This document shows positions 13,903-27,400 of a DNA stretch of 64,000 nucleotides, piece after piece. This DNA is from Nymphaea colorata (Eukaryota; Streptophyta; Magnoliopsida; Nymphaeales; Nymphaeaceae), in contig NC_045139.1 of assembly GCF_008831285.2 (NCBI RefSeq), positions 7,596,204-7,660,203 of the forward strand. Reading direction: 5' to 3'. Every line of letters starts with the position of its first letter. The first letter of the stretch is position 1. A program made the position numbers and the translations under genes. The notes beneath the pieces were generated by a model. That model saw only the letters and a list, made by a program, of their open reading frames with translations. It had not been told where the DNA came from and made no database searches.

Positions 13903-15654
13903 ATCTAATATTAGATCTCAGCATTGCAAATCCTGTAAACCTTCTCCTTTTGCTATTCTCATATGAAAGTGAAAACAACAAAATTGAAAAACTCAATTAT
14001 GGATTTTTGAATTCCTTCGTTTGATGAATGAATCCATGAATTTAATTTGTAGGTTGAAGTATAGCAAAAGTGTCACCTCAAAGCACTAAAAGCATGCCTA
14101 AAACCTTATGAGGATAGGATGAAAGATGAAAACTTTGGGTCTCTAATTGGGCTGTAGGATGAAATACTCCTACTCACTCAACAATATGTTTGGTTGTCAA
14201 ACACAATGTAGAAGCATTTCAAACACCCACCAAATATTCTCATCTAGTGTGCGGGTACCAAACTAGGTTCACATGTAAAGGAAACTGAAGTACCCATCAA
14301 TCGCTGCGTTTAGATCTTGGGCCCTAACCAGACTCAATTAGGTTAGGTTTAGATCCAAATGTATAAATGTGCAATTCAATTTGAAGTTTTTCATGTCACC
14401 AAATCCTGATATCCATCAGATTTAACAAAAGATATTCTCCTGTACCAACTTTGATTAATTCAAGCATAATCAGATTTGTGTTTGTACCAAGTATTTTCGG
14501 ATCTAACATCCAACAATATCTAAACCATTAACATCCCTAGATTCAAAAGTGCAATCCTTGACTGCGAAATGATTAGATGCACTATGGTTCTCACTTGTTT
14601 TATCTTGAAGTGCATGTCATGGCAATATAAGAACCTTCCAACATGCCAATGTGGGTCCCAACCATGGCAAGGGGCGACAAACTGTTGAGTCACCAATTAT
14701 ACATGTTGCATTGGATCCTCAATGTTTGCTCTATTCATCTAAAAAGAAACCATGCAAACGAAAAAAAAAAAAATCTTTTAAGTGGGTGCTTTTTACCTCC
14801 TTTGACATGTCACCAACAAGCTATCACATGCAAAGCCTCACCATATTCTCCTCATGCTGTTGATTGCCCATCACATGCCTAGAGATCAAGTGGGTTTATC
14901 CTTGAATATTCTTTCATCTATGAGGCTGGCACATGCAAGCATATCAATAATGCTTTGAAGGCTAAAAGTAAATACTTTTTGGACTTGGGTGGCTATCACC
15001 ATTGAACAAACAAACAATAGACATGCTTTAGTGACTGTTGAGGGTGATGAAGATCGTCAAGTCTGTTTGGTTCCACTACCAGTCGCCTCATTGCTAGCTT
15101 AATACCCATATCCCAAGAAAAAAAAATTAAGTCAATAAATTCAAAATCAAATAACTATTTGTTTTTCATTTCTTGTGGAAAGAGTGAAATTAGGTAAACC
15201 TGTTATCAATAGAGACAGCTCCAGATAGATGCTGATCCTATTATTTTTATCATATTTTTTGAATTTTAGCTATTCTCAGATTTTATTTTGGATTCATCTA
15301 TTTGGCAGGACCCCCTCACCTGTTGTCCTCAATATGATTTGTAAGATGAATTGCCGGTATTGATATAATTACAATATCCTGAAAGACAAAGAAAGATTCC
15401 TGCAATTCAGGAGGGATATCTTTTTTTTTTCAAATATTCCTAATAGTGGGGTATGGGACACCCCCAATAGCCGAAGCCCTTCTCATTTTCTTTTTGCCAT
15501 CAAGGTTAGAGTTGATTTAGGATCTGTGCAGGAAGCGGAACAACCGTCAACTAAGCATCACGTACCCACCACTGTTTGTAATTTAGAAAAGTAGCACCCA
15601 TAAGAATCAAACTAACAAGGTTGTTTATTACTTGTCAGTCAAAATCCGTAACCG
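13903..15654. other. intergenic, no gene seen
   Basis: AT-rich DNA with short homopolymers near 14761 and 15421. Short open frames at 14643-14882 have no recognisable motifs. Confidence 0.45.
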
Positions 15655-15835
15655 GGTAGGGTATCCTGAGCAATTGCAATAATTGGGTTCATTGATATTC
15701 CTGGTATAGTAGATGCTATTACAAATACAATCATACTCAATTCGATGGAATTGTTTGATCTTAAAGGAGATCTTCTATAATTTTGCACGTGAGGGGTTAT
15801 TTCTTTGTTTCGTCCAGTCATTAATAACTTGATGA
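15655..15835 (-). pseudogene. ndhB: nuclear insertion of plastid DNA: ndhB 3' end
   Basis: On the minus strand the frame reads [20 protein letters not shown], then [16 protein letters not shown], then [19 protein letters not shown]. This is the C-terminal end of plastid NAD(P)H dehydrogenase subunit B. Substitutions are visible against the usual plastid sequence (for example HVQ where HVR is usual, and IVF where IVC is usual). The normal ending DTLF-stop is replaced by DTLPGYGF, and similarity stops abruptly at both sides. No ndhB exon 1, intron or flanking plastid gene is present, so it is a short, decayed nuclear plastid sequence (NUPT) and not a working gene. Confidence 0.9.
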
Positions 15836-16901
15836 GTGACAAGTACTCTTTCAGAGTGCATAGGTAATGACCCATCTTTTGCCACCGTTGCTCTCAACAA
15901 CCGAACCAGTTAGCTAGTTCTTTTCCTGAGATGGTAATATAACCTTTGTTTCTTAACGTGTTTGAAAGCACAATAAAGTAATTTTAGTAATAAAAACAGC
16001 GAAAAATCCAGACTTGAAAAGTCCTGGACCCGGTCAGTGTTGTTCAAGGGTGCACGGATCCTTTTTGTTTGAAACAATAGTGTGTTTATAGTGAATGAGG
16101 TAAAATACAAACACAGTCGAAATGGATACCATCCATCAAGTTTAATCTGGCAGCTTTTTCTGAGAAGCTGGCATTAGTCTACTTCTGATATTTGGAAGAA
16201 GTTGGTGACCCGTGACACAGAATATTCGGTTAACAAATGGTCCTGAATTGAAAATCAGTAACTAAAACAAACAAATATTGCCGGTCCCTATAAACCATAT
16301 TCTGTGTCTTTGGTGCATGGGCCTAAATTATTAGGATATTTGGATGTACCCAGTTCATCCAAATTTCTTTTTTAGTGTATTTAAACTTAGCTACACGGAG
16401 CCAGGATTTTGTCGCTAAGGAATACTTGAGTTACTAGCACATGTCTAGTGTAAGCATCTTATTTTAATTTTTGAGTTATCATGTTGTAATTTCAAGCATT
16501 TCAATGAATTGCCCACACCAGTTCTCATGAATCTCCGCAACTTGGTATCCAAATATGAGCGGATTAGTACATCTTATAGGTTGGTCGAAGCTTGTTTCCG
16601 AGGCTTGTATTTGGAACGTGATCAATAGGATTTCATGATGGAATAGTTTGTTTTTTGGACCAATTGTTCAATTTAAGTTTCGCCTTAAGCATACAAAATT
16701 ATCGGGATCCGAGCGTTCACAGATCCCTACTTTGGTCAGAACATGATCTTCAAGAACACTTTTGCACCTAATCAATCGAATTTTATAGTGTGACTGGCGC
16801 CAAGCCCGAGCCGCATTGGAAAGAACTGCAGAAGATATTATATTGAGCATCCGCAGGCCTTAGGAAGCTACGGATATAGGTACTGCCAAGGTTACAAATT
16901 T
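15836..16901. other. intergenic, no gene seen
   Basis: No supportable coding region. The right end is the presumed promoter of the peptide gene that follows. Confidence 0.45.
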
Positions 16902-16907
16902 TATATA
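16902..16907 (+). promoter_or_regulatory. candidate TATA box of the secreted-peptide gene
   Basis: TATATA in the context AATTTTATATAGTTGG, 63 bases before the proposed start codon. This would give a 5' leader of only about 30 bases. Confidence 0.4.
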
Positions 16908-16964
16908 GTTGGCAAGAGTAGTGCCAAAAATTTTCTAAAGAAAGTGTAAGCAATCCATCCTTTG

Positions 16965-17313
16965 ATGATGGTAGCAAACATTTTCATTCTAGGCCTTCTG
17001 CTAAGTCTGCCACTGTCTACCATTGAAGCAGGAAGAGGTACCTCTGTCTCTCTCTAGATCTCTCTCATATTAAGTTTCTATATATATATATTTTCTGTTA
17101 GTTGGTGTCCATGCAGATGGATCAGTGGCGCTAGAGAGGGCTCAGCACCAGCACCAGCACCAGCAGGAACATGTTCAACCTGCACTAGGAGGCAAGCAGG
17201 GAGGAGGGAGGAAGGAGACGATGGGCGCTGGTAGTTGGTGGTCGCAGGACTACTCGGGTGTAAGAAGACGGCCGCCTGTTCACCACATGGATGTGACTCG
17301 AGAAGCACCGTAA
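16965..17313 (+). CDS. RGF/GLV/CLEL-like secreted signalling peptide precursor
   Basis: Two exons, 16965-17037 and 17117-17313, joined across a 79-bp GT-AG intron (donor GTACCT, acceptor CATGCAG) give an 89-residue precursor. Seen: a strong N-terminal signal peptide (MMVANIFILGLLLSLPLS, residues 1-18); a hydrophilic variable region with a His/Gln repeat (33-43) and a basic Gly/Lys stretch (49-57); and near the C-terminus DYSGVRRRPPVHH (69-81) followed by eight residues. This fits the root meristem growth factor / GOLVEN / CLE-like pattern DY...PP.HN. In that family the Asp-Tyr start is the tyrosine-sulfation and processing site, and the mature 13-residue peptide acts outside the cell on RGI/RGFR receptor kinases in root meristem and gravitropic growth. 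The last residue is His instead of the usual Asn, and the first Pro of the pattern is absent. The start is the first of two tandem Met codons. Family assignment rests on this motif plus precursor architecture. Confidence 0.68.
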
Positions 17314-20300
17314 ACTACAAGAATCGAGTGCTGGATCAGGGGAATCACCTCCTCTGTGGAGAATCAACTATTCCCAGAGTTGACATATAAATGGCTGTGT
17401 TTTATATATGAGAGAGTGCTCGGATACTCCACCTAGTTAATCGATCAGTTAGGTGAACACATTTACTTATTTTATGATCGATTCGGTGACATTTTTTTCT
17501 TTCTTTGGTTTTGCTCGTGCTAAGAGTCCCCTGCGCTGAAGGTGCCTACCTGTTTAGAATCTCGAATACTGTCCTCTCCAAGTGCAAGAATCATGTTTCA
17601 GTTTGATTTTCCTGCTAACACATAAGAATATAGGTGATGTCGCTTGTCTTAAGGTGTGTTTGGATGCATGATAAAAAAAAGGAGTTTTGGAGCTGTTTTG
17701 CTTGCAAAACTCATTTTTCAACCTGTTGGGGGACCTGAAGACAGAGTTTTCAGAAAAATTGGTTTTCGGAAAACACTGTTTTCAAAAATGACTGAACACC
17801 CCCCCTCCCCCTCGTGTCATTTCCTTCCTACCCAAAAATACAAACACTGTTTTTAATAAGAAGAATATTGCATTTTTGAAGTATATATTCTAAGGACACT
17901 ATTTATGTTTTGAAAAATATGGGGTGATTATTTAATTGTTGGATCTAAGAACATACTTCGTAAGTATCATATATTTTTTTTAACATTCCAAAAGTTTAGA
18001 CATGAATTGAACCATTGATTGTCCTAATTTGTAGTTTTTTTAGGTGAAAACTTGAAGCTGTTAGAGAGCAGGTTGGAACATGCCCAACTAAACCATGACA
18101 TTTCCTAGAACATGAATACAATATTCTTGCAAGATGTGTTGTAGGAGCATAAGTTTTTATAACACATTAATGTTTTTCTTGTCAAACAACCTATTGGTAT
18201 TGACTATCCTTTATGTCATGAACTAGGCCGTAGTAGTAAACTGCCTCAAGTGACAGTTGTGTTAATATGTGAAGCAATCAGTTGATTGAATTCTTTGATT
18301 GCGACTCAAAATGCTTGCCTCAGTGGGGTTCTACCGTGAGGCACGCATACATAGTTCAATTCTCATGTGATTTACTCCTTACATAAACCGAAGTTATATG
18401 TGCATTTAGGCATACTCTTTACCATATTTGATTTATTGGGCATTTACATATTCAAATTTGAACGTGAATTAAGAAAAAGTTTATACCATGTCTGAATTCG
18501 ATTATAAATTTGAAATCCGACATTTCAATTTGAATCCGACTTAAATTCATAGCCAAATTCGAATCTTATTTTTGAATAAGAACCAAATATGAACCGCATC
18601 ATTATATATCAAAAAACAACTTCCAAAATGTATCATATTCGCATCTATCTAAAACCAAATCTGAATTCGAATTCGATGGAATCAGTGAGATGTCACTTTC
18701 TAAATCTTAATCTGATCCGATTGATTAAAAACTTATTTTCATATCCGAGTTTTGTGACACAATTTGGTAGTATAATCAATCTGAATCTGATCCATTGATA
18801 TCCTTAAACATGATCTCTCTCTATACAACCAAAGGAAACCAATGAATATTTTTCATTATTGGTCCTAAGGGAGTCCACCGTACGTCGAGTTTCTTTCCAG
18901 CTTGACAAAAAAATAAATAGAACTAGAAAAAAAAATGGCGTCCCCATGCATGTTAAAGGTTCTCGCAGCATAATTGGTTTCCATCTTCCTTTCAATATAT
19001 CAACTACATTTTTTGACCTTCATAGAAGTCATCCAATAGATGACCTGATTGGAATCAGGGCTGCCTCATCAAACAGGTGGTAGCTGCGCATGTTCGATAA
19101 CGTTGCTGCCAGTCAATCAGCCAGTCATTAATTTCATTCTACTTATTAGATTTATGTTTATGGCAGGGGCACAGTAAAAAAATATATATATTATACGGCA
19201 TCAGTAATAAATTTTAAATTTTTAAAGAAATGAAAAAAATGACCTTAAAGTGTCAATATAAAAATGAGTTTTTTTTTCCTGTAACTCCGTGTGGGCAATT
19301 GCCACACTTGATTCTGCCCCTGCCCTGCTCTATGGTTAGTCCCAAATATCATTATAGTAACATCGTATGACACGGCCCGTATCCGTTCACATTATATAGG
19401 CTCATATCAGCTGACATGTATTGTCGGCCAGCTGATATTAAAATATAAGTTAGGAACTCTTATCTTTAAATGTCGAAATTAATCATTGAATGAGGAAGAT
19501 ATATGACCAATATTACGTATTAATTATAAACAAACTGATAAAGGGAAGAAGGGTCAATTTTAATATCGATAAAGATTAGTTTCAAAAGGCATAGCGTAAC
19601 TAGTCAAGTTATGGGCATGTAGGAAGATAAGTCTTAAATTTGATTCATATCGATGCTATGCTCTTATACATTAATGGTAGGGCGCGACATTTAAGTTGAA
19701 AAGTGTACTGACCAATACCAATGTAGATCAAAAAGTTAAAGTTAAGGTTTTTTTTTTTTTTTGATGAGTAAGGATCCTTCAAGCCTCATGTCAAGTGGTA
19801 ATATTGAACCTATTGCTCACCGGAAATATAGAATACTGCCTAATTCATACCATCATTTGAAGATGTTTTTTTCCTACAAGTATATTGATTCGAGCCAAGC
19901 GATTCAAGCTATCTATAATCTATTTTAGAAACAACGGTAATAAGTATTTATCTTAAAAATTGCCTTTCCCACGGCATATATATTTTTCAGTTTTAAAAGT
20001 CTCATATCAAAAGCATAATGTTCTACAAGGATGCCAAAGATATGTGGCCCTCTAAAATCAAACCTCCCCTTTTAATTAAAAAAAAAAAGTTTTATATCAC
20101 GTGAAGCCGGATCAGCGTAGGTTTCGTTTTAATTTTTGTTTAATGACAAAGATGAATTCGTACCACCAAGAAGATAATAACATAAAAAGTTTACGTCAAG
20201 TTGAAGTTGATTTACAGTCGTCAACTTCGATCATATTTTAACTTGGGGATAGTTTCACAGATATTTTTTTAGTCTGAGATAGATAAAATAAATATGGTCT

Positions 20301-21437
20301 GACATGCTTGGCTATTTTGTTGGTCTGATTTTTCATCAAGTACATTTCACGGGCACAATGATATGGATAGATATTTTTTCTTGGCCACTGAGAAACTTCT
20401 TAAGAATTTTATGTGTCCCATTGCGGAATCGAACTTTCGACTTTTTCATTTATTATGTGAGAAATCACACAAACTTTGTCGTCTGTTCAAAATCGTAAAA
20501 TAAGAGGGCGTTCTGCTTGGAGAAAGAATACCCTTTTTTTTCCTTAAGATGTAAACAATTCCTTTTCGGCATTCCTAGAAATCGAGAATTCTCTTGCTCA
20601 GAGCATAGATCTGCTTTGCCCTATGCAGTGGATTAAACGCTCTTAAGATTTGAACAGACTCCACTTTGAGCTAAAGAACTCGAATTTCCGAGTCGAGCAG
20701 ATGTCCTTTTCTGTTCACGTGTCCTTGTGACGATCCTCCCTGAAAAGATTCCGACGAAAATTCAGATGAGAGAGGGGGAGGTGGTAGACGTGGTGAGGAG
20801 AGAAAAAGTGATGGTAGACTTGGCAGGGTGGCTGCTGGGGTTACATCACCAAACTCAGAAATTAGAACGGCGACAAGTGATCTAGTCGTGTTCCTCTTTT
20901 CTTCGCCCTTCTCTTGCCTTTACAGGCCAACAGAATCAATCCTCTTCCCTACCAACATCAAGAACAGGATTCCACGAAGAGAGAGAGTGGTTGATTGGTT
21001 CTACTTCTAGTCCTTGCTAATTCACAGATTCAGCAGGGAGACAGCGGGGGAGAGAGACAAAAATGGAAAGAAGAGATTCGGTTTAGAATAAAATATTCGA
21101 AAAAGGGTGTTGTAATGCAGATGGGAACGTATTGGGGATCACTCGAAAGGGGAAAAGCAGAGGACGAAAGAGAAAGAGAAAGCGGAGGAGACGTCAAGAG
21201 ATTGTGATTTTTCTTTGGTGGGGGGTTGATGGGTTTGCGTGGAGTCGAAGGCAAGATCTCCTGGTGGTGTTTGGTTGGGAGGAGAGCTTCTCGATTCTGG
21301 TAAAGAGTTCGGCCTGAATTTGAGCCGACAGATGCTTTGGTTGGTTCATAGCAGCAGCAGCACCACCGCCGCCGCCGTCGACCAACTCTGCATCTCGACC
21401 ATAGATCCAGGGTCTTCCTCAACCTCTCTGAATCTGG
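17314..21437. other. intergenic, no gene seen; ARP3 promoter and leader at the right end
   Basis: No supportable gene. The region about 18420-18800 is rich in ATTCGAATTT-type words. The stretch at about 19165-19320 ends in a purine/pyrimidine-rich GCCCCTGCCCTGC block similar to others near 4210 and 44450, probably shared dispersed repeats. From about 20760 onward there are GA-rich tracts and then the presumed 5' leader of ARP3. Confidence 0.45.
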
Positions 21438-24400
21438 ATGGACGCCACCACTCGCCCTGCCGTCGTCATTGATAATGGAACCGGGTGAGTTTCGCCTTCC
21501 GTTGCTTCTTTCTTGACGTCGTTTTCGTTCTCCTGAATTGAGATTCGTCGCTTTTGGGTGTAATTTTGCGCTGGGCTTAGGGTTTTCCGCCATTTATGAG
21601 CATGCCTGCTTTCTTCTTTCTTCTCGTTTTTTGAGAATTCTTCCTGATTTTTGTCGAATAGGAGAATTGGTTCGTTGAGTAGGAGTAGATATTGCTCCGC
21701 TGAACTTCTAGTGGAAATCTCGGGGAGATCAATCTCTCTCCTTGAGCGTATTTTCAAAGAAGTTTCTGGTATTTGGACAAACTGAAACGCGCAGATGACA
21801 GTATATAATGCTTCTATTTTAATTCACGCCACCTGCTTTTGTTTGAAATCGACTAGAGATGGCTCAGAGTTGTGGTCTGATGTACTTGATTTTGTTTCTC
21901 GATTTGAAAGTTCTCATTGAAATGTGTGGCGTTTTATGCCTTATAATAGAGTACATAAAGAAACGAGGAAAACAGAAAAGTAGGCATCGGAAATGATAAT
22001 TCATGTAACTTCTCTCGCATTTACTGTATGGCTGGTTAGTGGGGTTTGAGGGATCTGTAGAGCGGAATGCTTGTTATATGCTGGGAGGCCCTTCGGATAT
22101 TTTGTTTCGCTACGAATGGGAAGACTTCATGAATGAATTAAGTCATATGTTCATTATTTGCATGTTTTAGTAGCTTTTCTTATGCCAGTCCAGTAGGCTA
22201 CTTAAAGCTTACTGATGGTAGCTGCAACTTATCTGATACTCAAGGAACTTTGAACTGAAAACATTTGTTGTGCCTTTTTCACCACTGGTTGCATTTCTTA
22301 ACTCCCTGTGAGTATCAACTTAATGAAACTATGGCCTAAAGAAGGAAAGCCTGATAGGTTCCTAAAAAGTCAGTTTGAGAATAATCCAGTTTCTGATTTC
22401 TTCCGTATCAAATTCTTCAAGTTCATTTAAGAGGATAATGAAAAAAATGCTGCAGATTACTTCAACTTCCTACAGTAGAAGATGCAAAAGAACTGAATAC
22501 TTCAAGTCTGGGTGTGTAGTTGCCCACCCTAACTTTGATCAATAATTTGTGTGTCTCCACCACCTTGAAGCTGCAATTTTTGTGCTCAAGCTTCAGAATG
22601 CATGTGCTAACTTGACCCATTGAGGCACATGTTTTAATTTGAAAAAGCTTCAAGGGAAAAAAATGGATTGCTTGTATATACAGCTCCTGACATGACCTAG
22701 AAAGAAATATTATTTATTTTGAGTGGGACCATGTTGAGGATTTTAGAATACCAAAGTGCAGACCACCTTCACTTCAGTTGTTTCTTGATGTATGAGGTTG
22801 GTGAAAATAATTGTTTTGGACCTAGAATACAGTGACCTGCATTATTTTCTTTCATTTTTGTGTTATGGTGTTGGAAGCAGCATATTTTTTTCGTTTTAAT
22901 TGGCCTCAAATGGCATGTGCAAGGACTTGAGATTTGTTCATTATGTGGTTGTACTTGAGAGTGCTGTTACTGGTTTAGTTTGTGCCAACCCTAGTTTGTG
23001 TGTCTCTGCTCCTGCAATAAATGTTTTCTCTTTCATATTTACTTGGTTACATGAGTTCTTAAAAGCTTGATATTGGAGGATGTTTTCTCTTTCATATTTA
23101 CATGGTTACATGAAGTTCTTAAACTATGTATGAAGATGGAAGCTTGAATGCTGTCAAAATGCTTGCTTCATATATTATCTATGTCACATAGGTAGCACCG
23201 CGGTTGTGGGTGCAGGTGCAAGTGTTGCTACATGCTGACTTAAAAACATGGGTATAGGGGTATAGGATGAGTATATGGACAGGCACAGGTGCATAACATA
23301 AAAACACAATAATGATAAATAGAATATGTCTAGTCTCATTATCAACCTGAATGATTGAGATCAAAACTTGGACTATGTTTAATATGGAAAAGGAAGAGGA
23401 AGAAGAACAATTATAAAAAGAAAGAAAAGAAAAATAATGAAACTGATGGACTGTCAAATGTTTAACTGTAAGACCTTTTAATATATTCAACTATGGGATC
23501 CTCATTGTCTGCAACTTCACCTGTATATATGAACTCAGCCTTCTGCATTTATAGAAGCATTGGTGTTACATAGCATGTAATTCAATTATGCTCCATTTCA
23601 TGGAATGGGGAAGATGAGAAGTGCTCTTCTACTAAAAGCAACATGGTTCTGTAACTAAGAAACTGTGATTCCTTTGAAAAGGTAACTCCAACAATACTAT
23701 TTGTGAAACAAAGGGTCTTCAGAAAATCTGTTAAAAAATGGATCAATAAAATGTACACTGGGAGCTTGTTCTCATTATAAGAAACATATATGCTCACATG
23801 CCGCATTCCATGAGAATGTCTGCAGAAATCATTAATTTTAGGATTAGAGTTTATCTGTTGCTTGCAAGTATACCAGAGCATTAGGAGATAATGTCTTTAC
23901 TGGATCTAGGATGCTCATAGGCTTTGTTTTGGTGGTCAATCCATATGCAACACAAATTTGTATATAATCAGATTGTTGCAAAAGACAAGACCTACAATTT
24001 CTCTAGATGGCATTGTGATGGTATAAAATTTTGCGCATGGAGTTTGGACAATAGTTAGTCAACCTAACGTGTGTTCCCATTGTTTCTTTGTACTTCTCAA
24101 TCTGAGTTTTTTGGATTCACCTTTTAATGTTTCTCTGCTTTTATGTTGCCTTTTCACTTGGAAACCTATGGCTTCCAGCATTTCCTTTTAATTCCAGAAC
24201 TTCAAGAGAAGGGAAAATCTACATTTTCTGTTTGATTCCCCTTCAAGCCTATATGGCATGAAGATGTGTGTTCCTTCTCAATCTCTATACCCTGTATTTG
24301 CAATAATTTTTTTATGGAAAACTCAACTCTTAGCTGGACACCATTCAGTTTGAATTTCTTTCATTTAACTTCATGTTTCAGATGTAATTAGGTGGTTAAA

Positions 24401-27400
24401 TAAAATAAGTCCGAACTTAAGCATGTTTTTTTATACCACGAAATATTGAGCATGTTTATGTCTTTGTAGCATTATCACAAATGTTGTTCTTGGGTTTGTG
24501 ATGGATACATTGGATAGTTTTTTCTTGGGTACTAATCAAGAAATTTATTTGTCCTAAAAAAAATTGAAATATATTTTATTTTTATGAATAAAGATAAAAA
24601 AATGTGATTCCAATTTGGCGTTTGTTTCAAAATATCATTATTTTCTTTCACTTTTTTGGGTTTATTTTGCTTTTTCTATTTTTTCTTAAAAAAAATATCT
24701 TTATGACAATGCTTGGTAGTCAAAATCCCGATTATTCTACCTACTAGTCCAACTAGGCGATTGAGTTGACTGTCCCAATCTATGTTCTGGCCAGCAACTA
24801 TTTGGTCGAATTAGTTAAGCAGTCCGCTTTGTTGTCTGCTAGTCTTTTAGGATCTTGAACAAGCTCTTTGACAACTTAGGTTTTCCTCAATTTTTTCTGT
24901 TTGTAACAGAAAAGTCCTGAAGAAATGTGGTTGTGTTCCCATATCTACAAAATATGCATGTCACAGTCTGAGTCTAAATACTGTTTTATATTAGGTTTTT
25001 GCTACTTTTTTGGCTTTTAGTGCTGCATCAACTTGGGTTAAACAAAAGTATTTTTGCCTTTGAAAATTTTCCATTGAACTTGTACACACTTTCTCATTGT
25101 CAGTTGATTATTTCACATGAGTTTTTTGTGCATCTATCTCATGGAATGCTTTAGTCGATTTTTCATGCATCTCTCTTCGTTTTCTGTACAATTGCAATTA
25201 TATGCATTTTGTCATTTGAATTGTCAACTGTTTCTATTTTCTACTGCACTTGTCTTTTTTTTCCTTGTAAATCTATTGATGATTCTCTTATCAGGTATAC
25301 CAAGATGGGTTTTGCTGGTAATGTTGAGCCTTCTTTCATCATTCCTACGGTCGTGGCTGTAAATGAGTCCTTTTTAAATCCATCGAGGAGTTCTGGTAAA
25401 GGGAACTGGTTAGCGCAACACAATGCAGGTGTTATGGCAGATCTTGATTTCTTCATTGGTGAGGAAGCCTTGCAAAGAGCTAAAGCAAGCAGCACGTACA
25501 ATCTCAGTTACCCTATTCATTATGGCCAGGTAGTGGATTTCACATTTTAGATTGACAAACCACATGGTTAATGCATTGTTCTTTGGATGGATATCTGCAG
25601 GCAATTTTTTTTTATTTTGTTCTTGAATGCTTTGTTGACCTTAAGCTTCCTCTTAGGTAGAGAATTGGGACACAATGGAGAGGTTCTGGCAGCAATGTAT
25701 ATTCAACTATTTGCGCTGCGATCCGGAGGATCACTACTTTCTGTTGACAGAGAGCCCATTGACTGCTCCTGAAAACCGAGAATATACAGGAGAAATCATG
25801 TTTGAAACATTTAATGTCCCTGGACTTTACATTGCAGTGCAGCCTGTCCTTGCTCTTGCTGCTGGATATACAACTTCAAAGGTTAGTAATAGGCTGTAGG
25901 CATCTTACATAGTGTTTGTGTCTTGTCACACGTGAGACATTATTGTCTGTGCTATCAAAATCCATCTATTTAACTTTGTTAAGGAAAGCAATAATTAAGT
26001 GTTTATATGACAATTTACTGGGCATATGATCATTGTTGGCTCGTCATTTTAGAGATTTGATATCTTAAAGGTTTCATTAATTGGTAGATCCATATAAATG
26101 TGTTCTTTTAATTGCAGAGTTTCTTGGAGTGGATATCAGGTTACTGCTGGCCCATTAGGGGCCAAGATACTTGGTGAAAAATAAGTTATTGAGTAGGTGC
26201 TCACTACTTTCCCACATCAATGGGTGCATGTGATTCTTGCAGCTCCCTTCCAACTTCTGGAGAAATAATTAGGATAACAAAGACATGTTTACTCTTTCCA
26301 TTGGGCTGGCGTATAATGATAAATGCATGCTAACCGTGTTTATTTTGCATATTTCCTAAGTAGTTACTCTTCATTGCCTTATGACTCAAAAACTTGTTCT
26401 TGTTTCAATGACTGTCAAGATCTAAAATTAGTGCTTCCTTCACTAATATTTTTTATGCATATTCAGTTTTCACATATACTCAAAAATCTTACACACTTTC
26501 ATAGATATATGTTTCTTGACTGTTTATCGGTCTTGCTTTATCAGTGTGAGATGACTGGTGTTGTTGTCGATGTTGGTGATGGAGCTACGCACATTGTGCC
26601 GGTAGCAGACGGATATGTCATTGGGAGCAGTATCAAGTCTATTCCTATTACTGGAAAAGATATAACCCTTTTTATTCAACAACTATTGAAGGTAGAGATC
26701 TTATTTTTGTGAACTGCAATCATCTGGTACATGGCAGAACTGAAATTCACAATGTTATCAGGGTATTTTTTTTAGGAGTTTTGCTTTGATAATGTTATCT
26801 TTTAGAATCTCTTTATGATCAATGTTTATTGCTAGCATTCTTCCTCCGTGTATAAGTATCCAATTTTTTATGCAGATTTTCCAGTTTTACTTCAATTACT
26901 GTATTCCCTTAGGCCACGTTTGATGGCTAAGAAAAATACTGTTCATCGAGGGGGTTTTTTCTTTTTTGTACGGTTTCAACCAGCACCATCAAACGTGAGA
27001 AAATTTACCGTGCTAAAAGTCGATTTTCAGGGTAAATTTACCCCGGAAAAAAGTCGGACCCGTGGGGGTCCGACTTTTTTTCGACGATTTTTTTTTTGTC
27101 CGTTGGGGCTTCTTCCATCGTGCGCGCTCCTCTCCCTCGCCACCGCCGATCGACCGAGCTCTTTCTCCCTCGCTACTGCTGCTTCCTCCTTCGATCGACG
27201 GAGCTTCTTCTATCCCCTTTTCATCACAAAGCCGGCCTCTTCATCTGCCGATCGACCGAGCACTTTCTCCCTCGCTATCACATCTTCCTCCTCCGTTCGA
27301 ACCGAGCTCCTTCGATTCTCTTCTCATCACAGAGCCGGTTGGGCGATCGCATTTCTTCACAGGTAAGCTCGTTCCATTCCCCTCTTTCGCCCCATCTCTA

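Noticed and set aside
21030-21593. 187-codon minus-strand frame over the ARP3 leader
   Set aside because: It overlaps ARP3 exon 1 antisense, is low-complexity (Ser, Pro, Arg) and has no recognisable domain.
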